IMG/VR virus record: IMGVR_UViG_3300007708_000001 | Coordinates: 1 to 38,392 of that record | Strand: one strand, 5' to 3' | Origin: a virus | DNA: 38,392 nt | Part shown: positions 7,260 to 14,844 of the stretch, in pieces | Position numbering within the stretch: position 1 is the first letter of the stretch | Layout: each line of letters starts with the position of its first letter | Position numbers and translations under genes: made by a program | Notes under the pieces: model-generated | What the model saw: only the letters and a program-made list of their open reading frames with translations | What the model was told of the DNA's origin: nothing | The model's database searches: none

Positions 7260-8861
7260 TTATTGGTAATTTGCGGTCTTGGAACGAATATTATGACCAC
7301 CAATCGGTGTTTTACCCGCACTAACCTCACTATAAAGGTGCTGTTCCCACCATAAAAGACTATTTTTAGGTACAGACACATCCCCACGGTACATAGGAAG
7401 CCAAACATAGTGAATCATCTGGTTAGCAATAGCCAAACTAATAGTTCTATCGTCATGAGGCGACCCAGCCGTCTTACCATTCTCCTTGCGCACATAGGTC
7501 CGCAACTCGGCAATCGTCCTGTAACAGTATAAAGTGATGTCTCCATCCCGTAGGGCTGCAGCCAACTCGTCAATCGCCAGTGGTTTCGTCGCACTTGTTG
7601 TGCGCCAACCCAAAGTCTCAGACTGTTCAGGATTACGCTGGGACAACCGACGCTGACGGTAAATATTACGGTACCCATACTTTTGGGATGCCTTGAGAGT
7701 GGTCAAACCGTGGTTGTTGGACTCCACACCCAGCAAAGCCTGATTATACCACCAACCAATATCCGACAGTAACTCACCAAACAAGTCTGGCTCTATATGT
7801 CCATGCCAAGTAGCAACAATCTCACCTGTCCCCGCATTAATAACATGAGCAGAACTGTAGTCGCCATGGCTCAAGCCTTCGGCGACATCAGCCCCAATCA
7901 CATAAACACAATCAGCCCTAGGAAAATCCCATACGCTAAGATTCCCGTCATCCCCATCACGGAATTCATAGTTCTTATTAGAGTAAACATGAAGATAACC
8001 AACGAGTGGGTCAATAGTGCTAAAAGTATCAAGCAAATCAATATCAAACACAGGATTACCAGACTTAACAAAAGCCTCCTCAGGGGACCGTGGGTATTCT
8101 TGATGCAACTGCCAACTAGGCATGTTTTTTGTTTTAACTTCATACCAATCATCATCACGGTCACCTGCACTCCACGGGAAGAAAATACCTTCAAACTGGT
8201 TGGTACCTGTTTGGGAACCAACCCATAACTGGTGAAAGAAGTTACCCGAACCATTAGCCGTGGACAAACCAATCACACGACCACCCACATCGGCAATCGG
8301 CTCAATAGAAGCCCACGCCTCCTCAGGGTTCGGCAGGAAACCCCATTCGTCCACAATAACCAAATACACCGACTCACCACGGGCAGGGTCGCTACCACTA
8401 GGTAGAGACTCCAGCGCCGACTCATTCTCAAACACCATCTTTAACTGATGGTCAGTAGTCTGCTTAGGTCCTCGTTCTTTCATCCACTGCGGAAGAAAAC
8501 GAAAACCATACTTAGACTTAGCCAGCAGTTTAACTGACTCTCGTTCAGTACGGGACAACATGACTATGAATCTGTCGGGGCGGAAATAAACCAACCAGAA
8601 AGCGTATGCAGCAGCCAGAGTGGAGAAACCAATCTGGCGTGCCTTCAGGACAACACTGTATCGTGCCGACATCCATACCTGCATGGTTTCTATCTGTGCG
8701 TCACGCATCTCAAACATTATACGCCCTTTTTCGGGGTGTTTAATACTCCAATAGTTTTCACAGAAGTAAACGAACGCATCTAGTTGTTCTTCTAAGGTGG
8801 CGTCATCTGCCCCTCGGCATTTACGCCATTCTTTTTCATGTATTAATGATTGTAAATCCAT
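7260..8861 (-). CDS. terL: Terminase large subunit (packaging ATPase/nuclease)
   Basis: A 533-aa DNA-packaging motor protein. The N-terminal ATPase has a variant Walker A at residues 73-81 (KARQIGFST), Walker B at about 165-172 (VYLVIVDE) and the coupling motif GLSTANG at about 198-204. The C-terminal RNase H-like nuclease shows the acidic residues expected at GADVAEG, GVESNNHG and HDDRTISLAI. Length and domain order are normal for the family. The ATG lies close to a hairpin at 8879-8897. Unusually, the small subunit is about 4.4 kb upstream, with the fibre cassette inserted between them. Confidence 0.95.
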   Translation of the reverse strand: MDLQSLIHEKEWRKCRGADDATLEEQLDAFVYFCENYWSIKHPEKGRIMFEMRDAQIETMQVWMSARYSVVLKARQIGFSTLAAAYAFWLVYFRPDRFIVMLSRTERESVKLLAKSKYGFRFLPQWMKERGPKQTTDHQLKMVFENESALESLPSGSDPARGESVYLVIVDEWGFLPNPEEAWASIEPIADVGGRVIGLSTANGSGNFFHQLWVGSQTGTNQFEGIFFPWSAGDRDDDWYEVKTKNMPSWQLHQEYPRSPEEAFVKSGNPVFDIDLLDTFSTIDPLVGYLHVYSNKNYEFRDGDDGNLSVWDFPRADCVYVIGADVAEGLSHGDYSSAHVINAGTGEIVATWHGHIEPDLFGELLSDIGWWYNQALLGVESNNHGLTTLKASQKYGYRNIYRQRRLSQRNPEQSETLGWRTTSATKPLAIDELAAALRDGDITLYCYRTIAELRTYVRKENGKTAGSPHDDRTISLAIANQMIHYVWLPMYRGDVSVPKNSLLWWEQHLYSEVSAGKTPIGGHNIRSKTANYQ

Positions 8862-8878
8862 AATATTCTTTTATGTCC

Positions 8879-8918
8879 AAGGGAATGTGGTTCCCTTCTG
8901 TTGGCAGGTTTAGCCTGC
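8879..8918 (-). promoter_or_regulatory. Two adjacent hairpins in the terL leader
   Basis: Two perfect inverted repeats: AAGGGAA/TTCCCTT around TGTGG (8879-8897) and GCAGG/CCTGC around TTTAG (8904-8918), the second spanning the stop codon of the upstream fibre gene. On the minus strand neither is followed by a U-run, so mRNA processing, stability or translation control is more likely than termination. Confidence 0.45.
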
Positions 8919-9476
8919 AATCTCCATAGCAATAAGAATTGACGGCGCACCGTTATGTTGAGCATAAAGACTATGACCGTTGGCGTTAATTCTTAATTTA
9001 TAAGTTAATGCAGAAGTTGTTGCTGGTGAATCTATAAATATTAAACTTGTTGAACGAGAAGTGTTTGTTGCGTTGTCCGTGTGTTGGTTATTGCTAACAG
9101 TAACTTGTGTTCCGTTTCTTTCAATGTTAAAAGTAACAAAATAGTTAGTTGACGCTGAATACCAGTTACATAAACCAAACAGCATAATTTTTGATGATGA
9201 CGATTTTGGTGTTATGGAAACATTAACTCCAAGGTCGGCAAAAGTGCCACCCGTAAACTGCGTTTGGGTTGAAAAAATACCTTGCGGTGCTACTTGTAAA
9301 ACAGAGCCACTTGCTGCTGTAGTCGCAGCCAAATACCGCCATGCTGTGCCGTTCCAAATCGCCACCATATCCGTATCGGTTTCGTAAATCATCTGACCCT
9401 CATACGGGGCTGTAGGGCGTGTCGCACTGGTGCATACACCTGTGCGTAAACCAGTTGAATTATTACTAATAGCCAT
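8910..9476 (-). CDS. Tail fibre/appendage protein with WNGTAW module
   Basis: A 188-aa beta-rich protein. Residues about 20-48 carry RPTAPYEGQMIYETDTD then IWNGTAWRYL, a module common in phage fibre and appendage proteins and repeated in the 221-aa gene two positions upstream. The rest is Thr/Ser/Asn-rich with alternating hydrophobics (KIMLFGLCNWYSASTNYFVT), typical of a trimeric receptor-binding domain or a surface jelly roll. Its ATG shares one base with the stop of the 39-aa gene. It is the last gene of the fibre cassette before terL. The receptor cannot be predicted. Confidence 0.75.
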   Translation of the reverse strand: MAISNNSTGLRTGVCTSATRPTAPYEGQMIYETDTDMVAIWNGTAWRYLAATTAASGSVLQVAPQGIFSTQTQFTGGTFADLGVNVSITPKSSSSKIMLFGLCNWYSASTNYFVTFNIERNGTQVTVSNNQHTDNATNTSRSTSLIFIDSPATTSALTYKLRINANGHSLYAQHNGAPSILIAMEIAG

Positions 9477-9595
9477 TACACAGCACCCCCCAGTGGTGTG
9501 CCTTCTTCAGTCCAGCCTGATGCAAGCAATGCTTCGTATTCTTCTTCGGTCATCTCACGGACTTCATCATCTATACCTATATTTGGTCTTGTCAT
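9476..9595 (-). CDS. 39-aa acidic fibre-cassette protein
   Basis: A short frame opens at ATG 9593-9595, two bases after the stop of the 221-aa fibre gene, and ends by sharing a base with the next ATG. The product (MTRPNIGIDDEVREMTEEEY at the start) continues with EALLASGWTEEGTP. The acidic EEEYEALLASGW-type helix is a pattern seen in many very short proteins encoded beside phage fibre genes. The exact fit between neighbouring stop and start codons supports it as a real gene. It may be a fibre-associated peptide or chaperone; function unknown. Confidence 0.7.
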   Translation of the reverse strand: MTRPNIGIDDEVREMTEEEYEALLASGWTEEGTPLGGAV

Positions 9596-9597
9596 TG

Positions 9598-10263
9598 TTA
9601 TGCCTTTCGGTATCCATACACAGCAATAGTGCCACCAGTCATGGTTCCAGCATTCACTAATACTGTTAAATCAGTAGTTGATGTTGTGTCAGCAACCAAC
9701 CCATTAAAATTAGTGTTGTATGCTTGACTAGCATTAGATGACACAAACCTAGGAACCAAAGACAAATATGGTGCGTATATTTCACAAGACACATGATTGC
9801 GATATGCAGTGTTAGAGGAAGTAAACGCAATAGGAAAATAATCCATACCATTACTTGCCGTTGCCACTACTGAGGCAGAAGTGTAAGCCACATAAAAACC
9901 GCCAAACCTATATCCACCATTTGCTATCATTGTTCTTATTGCTAGATACTCGCCATTTGCTGATGTCGCAAAATCTGATATAACGACACGATAATTATCA
10001 TAGGTGCTACTAAAACAGTTAGATACCAGTTGAGATGTTACTCCGCTACCAATGGTTTGTGTCTTGACAAGTTCCAACCCTTGTGGGTTTTGTGCAGGGC
10101 TGTTCGGGATAACCCAAGCCGTACCATTCCACACAAGCAACTGGTCCGTGTCTTTTTGGAATATGACTTGACCTTCATATGGTGATGCAGGGCGGTTGGC
10201 GGTGTTTTCAATAACACCCGCCTTAATTAGTGAACTAGCACCGATTTGCTGTGTGATACCCAT
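9598..10263 (-). CDS. Tail fibre/appendage protein with WNGTAW module
   Basis: A 221-aa beta-rich protein. The N-terminal region has RPASPYEGQVIFQKDTDQLL then VWNGTAW (residues about 24-51), the same attachment-like module as in the 188-aa gene, followed by an unrelated C-terminal domain. It starts with MGITQQIGASSLIKAGVI, a hydrophobic stretch like that opening the 311-aa fibre gene. Paired genes sharing an N-terminal module but differing downstream suggest interchangeable appendages docked on the same site. Its ATG overlaps the stop of the 52-aa gene. Confidence 0.75.
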   Translation of the reverse strand: MGITQQIGASSLIKAGVIENTANRPASPYEGQVIFQKDTDQLLVWNGTAWVIPNSPAQNPQGLELVKTQTIGSGVTSQLVSNCFSSTYDNYRVVISDFATSANGEYLAIRTMIANGGYRFGGFYVAYTSASVVATASNGMDYFPIAFTSSNTAYRNHVSCEIYAPYLSLVPRFVSSNASQAYNTNFNGLVADTTSTTDLTVLVNAGTMTGGTIAVYGYRKA

Positions 10264-10421
10264 TAGTTACCTGTCCATTCTGTTGCTTCGTTTCCTTCAG
10301 CAACCCACGCAAGATACGCTCCATGCAAAGGGCTTTGTTCCGTAAAGTAAGTAATGACTTCGCCATCATGTAAAGCCAAAGTGGTTGAATTTAATAGAGG
10401 GTCAGTATGTGTGTAATACAT
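10263..10421 (-). CDS. 52-aa fibre-cassette protein
   Basis: A frame from ATG 10419-10421 to a TAA that overlaps the next gene's ATG. GGAG lies seven bases before the start, and the start sits one base beyond the stop of the 311-aa gene. The product (MYYTHTDPLLNSTTLALHDG at the start; then EVITYFTEQSPLHGAYLAWV) is acidic and partly beta. Its tight spacing and its analogy to the 39-aa gene, each lying between two fibre genes, suggest a fibre accessory peptide. No family recognised. Confidence 0.7.
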   Translation of the reverse strand: MYYTHTDPLLNSTTLALHDGEVITYFTEQSPLHGAYLAWVAEGNEATEWTGN

Positions 10422-11357
10422 TTACAACTCCGAACTTATTTCAATAGATGTTGCTTCGTTCATATAAAACCAACCAGCAGTCGTTACCCAATTAGTTGCA
10501 AGAACACTAGAACCACTTAATGACGGGGTTGACCCACCTTGCCATGTAGATGTAGAAACAGTATGAGGGGCTATACGCATTGAAACAGGATGCGGAAGTG
10601 TCAATCGGTATTGTGTTCCTGCATAAATAAATGACAACCAACTAATTGCAGCACTAACAAATTTGAAGAAATACCGTTGGCATAGTTCTAGTTCTACACC
10701 GTATGGGCGTTGTTCAAACGGGGTTGGCTGAAGATTTTGTTCCAACTGCACACCAGTAATCTCCACATAGTCAGCCGCACCAGCCGTACCAACAGGAGTA
10801 TAAAAAAAGACAGGCTGAATCTGATTAACGCCCGAAGGAACAAGAACCGAATAAGTAAATCTTTGCCAAGATGTAGTAAGCGTCGCCGTGGTATCTAACT
10901 GGAAAGATTGCCCAGTAAGTGTCGCTGCAAGATAGTTGCCATCCGTGCCAGTACCCGTAACAATACGGATATTCAAAGCAGAACTTGCATCAGAAAAGTT
11001 TGCGCCAGCCCTAGCATAAAAAGAAAATGTAATTTGTTTATTTGCTAAAGGAATTGAATTAACTGTTTCAACAGGTTGACTTAAATAAAGTACTGAAGTG
11101 TTTGTATTGGATGCCGTGCGTTGAAGCCTCAAACAATACTGAAAACCGTCAAGGCTTGCTGTTTGACGGGATGCCGAAAAGTTGGCTGTCCCCCCTGCCG
11201 TAACACACCATCTATCGGCTGTATAAGGCGTACCACTAGTTACAGTGATTGAAGTCCCTCGTTGCCACACTTTAAAGTCGCCGTTAATCAAGACATTGCG
11301 GAACCCTAAACCCGCAGGCAACAACGCAGACGAACCCAAAACACTAGAAATAGCCAT
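10422..11357 (-). CDS. Tail fibre protein with carbohydrate-binding-like domain
   Basis: A 311-aa protein. Residues about 19-49 read FRNVLINGDFKVWQRGTS then PYTADRWCV, the start of a jelly-roll carbohydrate-binding-like domain often found in phage fibre proteins. An ITFSFYARAGA element and a later VEITGVQLE element complete the typical pattern. The remaining C-terminus (from about residue 215, FEQRPYGVELELCQRYFFKF) is also recurrent in phage fibres. Probably contributes to binding surface sugar on the host. Start and stop abut neighbouring genes. Confidence 0.82.
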   Translation of the reverse strand: MAISSVLGSSALLPAGLGFRNVLINGDFKVWQRGTSITVTSGTPYTADRWCVTAGGTANFSASRQTASLDGFQYCLRLQRTASNTNTSVLYLSQPVETVNSIPLANKQITFSFYARAGANFSDASSALNIRIVTGTGTDGNYLAATLTGQSFQLDTTATLTTSWQRFTYSVLVPSGVNQIQPVFFYTPVGTAGAADYVEITGVQLEQNLQPTPFEQRPYGVELELCQRYFFKFVSAAISWLSFIYAGTQYRLTLPHPVSMRIAPHTVSTSTWQGGSTPSLSGSSVLATNWVTTAGWFYMNEATSIEISSEL

Positions 11358-11704
11358 TACAGAGTTTTATCCCAACCTACAACAGTCACATTAACAGAAC
11401 CAGCAAAGTCAGAGTAACCCCACAACCTATCGCCAGCGTTCAACACAACAGCCGTATCTAAAATAATAGTATCATAACCCGCAATAGGAAGCGCATGCAT
11501 AAAACGACTAGAAGTTCCACCCGTAACCGTATTACCAATACCTAAATACACCAACCTGTCCGTGCCACTAGTATTACACAACATAACTTGCTTAATAACC
11601 CACACATGACCCGCTGCAACAACGCCAGACCCAAGGGCTGCGTCTGTTGCTGACAACGCCGTAGAGTTAACCAATCGTGTTTCTACTCTGTCTCCACTTG
11701 CCAT
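11357..11704 (-). CDS. Small beta-rich virion/fibre-associated protein
   Basis: A 115-aa protein with regular hydrophobic alternation (VWVIKQVMLCNTSGTDRLVY; SVNVTVVGWDKTL) suggesting a compact beta sandwich. It lies between the collagen-like fibre and the carbohydrate-binding-like fibre and overlaps the latter by one base. Similar short beta proteins in fibre cassettes often serve as trimeric connectors or tips, but I do not recognise a named family. Confidence 0.65.
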   Translation of the reverse strand: MASGDRVETRLVNSTALSATDAALGSGVVAAGHVWVIKQVMLCNTSGTDRLVYLGIGNTVTGGTSSRFMHALPIAGYDTIILDTAVVLNAGDRLWGYSDFAGSVNVTVVGWDKTL

Positions 11705-11706
11705 AT

Positions 11707-12810
<1,104 letters not shown>

Positions 12811-13149
12811 TTACAGTCTGGTTACATCAGGCAAAATACTACATTTACCAGAAAGAATAGTAGTTACAACACCACCCACAGTACGCTGAAGGTCCCAAAA
12901 AGCAGAACCAGTAGTTAGCAACGCAGAGTCACCAGCAGATAGTGTGGCAGTGACAACACCGCCAACAGCGTTTGTTAAAGTACAAACAAAAGCAGCACCG
13001 ACAGTAGCAGAATCATAAGCATAACGAATCTGACTAGCAAAAGAAGAACCAGTTAAATTCATGGGGGTACCGTCAGCGTTTTGTAGCGTAAACACAAAAA
13101 CCTCGGTGTCGCCACGAGTAATCTTAATATTTTGAGTTGCGGGCACCAT
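12811..13149 (-). CDS. Beta-sandwich virion protein, BppU/Ig-like N-terminal type
   Basis: A 112-aa protein beginning MVPATQNIKITRGDTEVFVF, followed by DGTPMNLTGSSFASQIRY and a closing strand. The pattern RGDT, then GTPxxLTG, then QIR is common in small phage baseplate or fibre-docking beta-sandwich proteins. It is encoded first in the fibre cassette and may attach the collagen-like fibre that follows. The assignment is by pattern only. A 12-base palindrome (13158-13169) lies just upstream. Confidence 0.65.
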   Translation of the reverse strand: MVPATQNIKITRGDTEVFVFTLQNADGTPMNLTGSSFASQIRYAYDSATVGAAFVCTLTNAVGGVVTATLSAGDSALLTTGSAFWDLQRTVGGVVTTILSGKCSILPDVTRL

Positions 13150-13169
13150 ACTAGTAGGGAACCTGTTCC

Positions 13170-13283
13170 TTAATCAAAGTCACGCATGTGGTGAATCTTG
13201 CGGGGTTCTTCCTCAAACCAGCACCAAGGACACTCACGAAGGTTCTCAGGAAAGTCAGAACCACACTCAGGGCACTCAACCAT
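13170..13283 (-). CDS. 37-aa zinc-ribbon microprotein
   Basis: A short frame from ATG 13281-13283 that overlaps the end of the small terminase gene by eight bases. The product is MVECPECGSDFPENLRECPW followed by CWFEEEPRKIHH. Two CPxC knuckles (CPEC and CPWC) form a complete zinc ribbon. The gene fills the only gap between terS and the fibre cassette, which supports it as real. Likely a rubredoxin-like or zinc-ribbon accessory; role unknown. Confidence 0.7.
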   Translation of the reverse strand: MVECPECGSDFPENLRECPWCWFEEEPRKIHHMRDFD

Positions 13284-13701
13284 GACCCGCATCTAATCTG
13301 GCAGTCTGCTCAGTCACAGCCATGCTAGAGATTAAATCTTCTAGGTCCTTGTCGCTGATTTCTGCCAGAGACTGCGTATGGTTCACAGTTACTTGTGTGG
13401 GAGCCAAACGGTTTGTAGCCTGAAGGTATAGTTGTGCTGCTTTGTTGTCCCCGCCCAGAGCACGCTGATATACGGAGTCCAATAGTTTTTGGGTTCGTTC
13501 TGGAGAACCTTGTAGTTCTTCTACTCGTTTTTGCCATTCGTTTTTAAATACGGGTTTTTTCATCCAGCGCCTCAGGGTTGAGGTGTCCATGCCGTTTTCT
13601 TTAGCGTAGGCTTCTGTTGTGGATGGTACACGCATGGGGGCGGGTACCAACAACCAGTTTAAGTATTTTTCTTGGCGTTCGTCAATAATATTTTCAGACA
13701 T
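13276..13701 (-). CDS. terS: Terminase small subunit (probable)
   Basis: A 141-aa protein with an N-terminal helix-turn-helix (STTEAYAKENGMDTSTLRRW, about residues 27-46), a helical middle (KLLDSVYQRALGGDNKAAQL), and a tail rich in Asp, Glu and Thr. This matches the phBC6A51/HTH type of small terminase that recognises viral DNA and delivers it to TerL. It is the first gene of the leftward late block, next to the control region. The start ATG at 13699-13701 has no strong Shine-Dalgarno sequence. terL is unexpectedly distant. Confidence 0.65.
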   Translation of the reverse strand: MSENIIDERQEKYLNWLLVPAPMRVPSTTEAYAKENGMDTSTLRRWMKKPVFKNEWQKRVEELQGSPERTQKLLDSVYQRALGGDNKAAQLYLQATNRLAPTQVTVNHTQSLAEISDKDLEDLISSMAVTEQTARLDAGHG

Positions 13702-13777
13702 ACAAATGCTAGGGTTGTTCCTAGTTGACCACGGAGAGTGGTCGGTTGACTACTCTCTGCTAGGGAACAAGGGGGGG

Positions 13778-13783
13778 ATTATA
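13778..13783 (-). promoter_or_regulatory. Candidate -10 box for the late block
   Basis: On the minus strand a perfect TATAAT lies between two runs of seven C, upstream of terS. No canonical -35 is found at 16-18 bases, so an activator or a phage-encoded sigma-like factor might be needed. The flanking homopolymers are striking, but the promoter call is tentative. Confidence 0.35.
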
Positions 13784-13856
13784 GGGGGGGTTAAGCAACC
13801 TTGTGGGTTGCGAGTCCCCCAGACGAGTAAGCCATCAGGTTCAGTCAAAGGACAGT

Positions 13857-13899
13857 TCTATAGTACTATAGAGCAATACCACCCAGAAGGTGGTATTGC
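13857..13899. promoter_or_regulatory. Perfect 16-bp palindrome plus adjoining 11-bp-arm hairpin
   Basis: TCTATAGTACTATAGA (13857-13872) is a perfect palindrome. It is immediately followed by GCAATACCACC, a five-base loop and GGTGGTATTGC (13873-13899). The first suits a dimeric repressor site; the second could be a terminator-like or cruciform element. Neither has an adjacent U-run in either direction. Confidence 0.5.
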
Positions 13900-13918
13900 G
13901 TAACAGTACAATAGAGGC

Positions 13919-14047
13919 GTGGACAACCAAGTGAAACAAGCAGCAAAATGGATTTTAAACACAATAACCTATTTGACCACAACACTGGTAGTAACGGGGA
14001 CAGCAATCTCGCTGTGGACTCTACGGAAAGACAAGAACCTAGACTGA
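13919..14047 (+). CDS. Small single-span membrane protein (GTG start)
   Basis: A 42-aa frame starting at GTG 13919 (or GTG 13931): VDNQVKQAAKWILNTITYLT, then a hydrophobic span (TTLVVTGTAISLWTL) and a basic end. One membrane helix with a positively charged C-terminus is clear. The stop TGA shares its last base with the ATG of the next gene, strong evidence for coupled translation. It could be a holin-like or superinfection protein; no family recognised. A longer frame in another phase (start 13948) was rejected in its favour. Confidence 0.55.
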   Translation: MDNQVKQAAKWILNTITYLTTTLVVTGTAISLWTLRKDKNLD

Positions 14048-14322
14048 TGACTCCACAAGAAATCAAAGCAATCCCTGAATGGACCGAAGTGCGAGTCAAA
14101 TGGCAAGATGCCTATTGTCCAGCGTCAGGTTGGCATGACACTCAGGATTATGAGCCACGCAACTCCGAAGCCACCACCCTAGGTAGAATCTGGCATGACT
14201 GCCAAGAAGGTTACCTGACGGTGGTTGGTACTATCTTTGAAGCGGAGATGCCAACCCCTGAATGTGTTGGCGATATAAACCATATTCCAATCGGCTGGAT
14301 TACCAGCATCACCAAACTATAA
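14047..14322 (+). CDS. Conserved-type small phage protein of unknown function
   Basis: A 91-aa protein starting MTPQEIKAIPEWTEVRVKWQ, with the core ASGWHDTQDY, an internal GRIWHDCQEGYLTVVGTIFE and a closing HIPIGWITSI. The strands and the W-x-D/GWHD pattern recall small SH3-like phage proteins with no assigned role. The ATG overlaps the upstream TGA (TGATGA), which makes this start far better than the GTG/ATG farther upstream. It lies in a rightward mini-operon leading to a tRNA. Confidence 0.7.
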   Translation: MTPQEIKAIPEWTEVRVKWQDAYCPASGWHDTQDYEPRNSEATTLGRIWHDCQEGYLTVVGTIFEAEMPTPECVGDINHIPIGWITSITKL

Positions 14323-14337
14323 ACCCTAGGGAGAGTT

Positions 14338-14610
14338 ATGGCAGCCAAAAAGAAAACCCCTGCATGGACCCGAGCCGAAGGCAAAAACCCAGCAGGCGGT
14401 TTAAATGCTAAAGGACGGGCATCCTACAAAGCACAAACAGGTGGAACACTAAAGCCGCCCGTGTCAGCCAAACAAGCAGCTAAATCCCCCAAAGCAGCAG
14501 CACGCCGAGACTCATTCTGCGCCAGAATGGGCGCATCCAAAGGACCATTAAAAGATTCCAAAGGACGCCCCACCCGCAAAGCCCTCGCTTTGCGTAAATG
14601 GGACTGCTAA
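14338..14610 (+). CDS. DUF6321-like basic phage protein
   Basis: A 90-aa protein with TPAWTRAEGKNPAGGLNAKG then GRASYKAQTGG, LKPPV, KAAARRDSFCARM and a C-terminal ALRKWDC. This combination matches the conserved small phage family DUF6321 found in many aquatic phages. It is strongly basic and full of Gly and Ala. The function of the family is not known to me; a DNA- or virion-associated role is possible. GGGAGAG precedes the ATG by about three to four bases. The tRNA gene starts ten bases after the stop. Confidence 0.85.
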   Translation: MAAKKKTPAWTRAEGKNPAGGLNAKGRASYKAQTGGTLKPPVSAKQAAKSPKAAARRDSFCARMGASKGPLKDSKGRPTRKALALRKWDC

Positions 14611-14620
14611 AGACAGTCTT

Positions 14621-14695
14621 TCTCCTCTAGCATAACGGCAGTGCAACGGACTGTTAATCCGTCAAGTCTTGGTTCAATCCCAAGGGGGAGAGCCA
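14621..14695 (+). tRNA. tRNA-Asn (anticodon GTT)
   Basis: Complete cloverleaf. The seven-pair acceptor stem (TCTCCTC with GGGGAGA, one G-U) encloses a D-arm (GCAT/GTGC), an anticodon stem ACGGA/TCCGT with loop CTGTTAA (GTT) and a T-arm CTTGG/CCAAG with loop TTCAATC. A discriminator G and an encoded CCA end the gene. Phage tRNAs usually supplement host translation. Its position next to the large structured region is notable. Confidence 0.95.
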
Positions 14696-14844
14696 CCACT
14701 AGGGGTATCAACCCCATACACCATATAGGTAGCATGGACATCCATCCACCCCCCTATTGAAACAAGGGTGCCCCCCCTCTGTAGGTACCCCAAGTCCCAA
14801 AAATAGACGCCCTCGGAATTGGTTCTATATTACTTATACGCAAG
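14696..14844 (+). other. Gene-free spacer after the tRNA
   Basis: No reading frame of note. A small hairpin GGGGT-ATCA-ACCCC lies at 14702-14715, without a U-run after it. C-rich and G-rich runs are frequent. It may carry the tRNA 3' trailer and the leader or promoter of the structured RNA region, but no convincing promoter pair was found. Confidence 0.5.

Larger units (their letters stand above)
13702..13918. promoter_or_regulatory. Palindrome-rich divergent control region
   Basis: Gene-free region between the leftward late block and the rightward block. It holds TTGTTCCTAG (13715-13724) facing CTAGGGAACAA (13760-13770), an inner GACCAC/GTGGTC hairpin (13727-13743), GCAACC/GGTTGC (13795-13811), a 16-base palindrome (13857-13872) and an 11-base-arm hairpin (13873-13899). 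The number of perfect dyads suggests operators, an origin or RNA switches controlling both directions. Confidence 0.6.

Noticed and set aside
13948-14046. Upstream extension of the 91-aa gene
   Set aside because: The extension has no binding site, and the TGATGA coupling at 14045-14050 together with a membrane-protein frame in another phase explains the sequence better.
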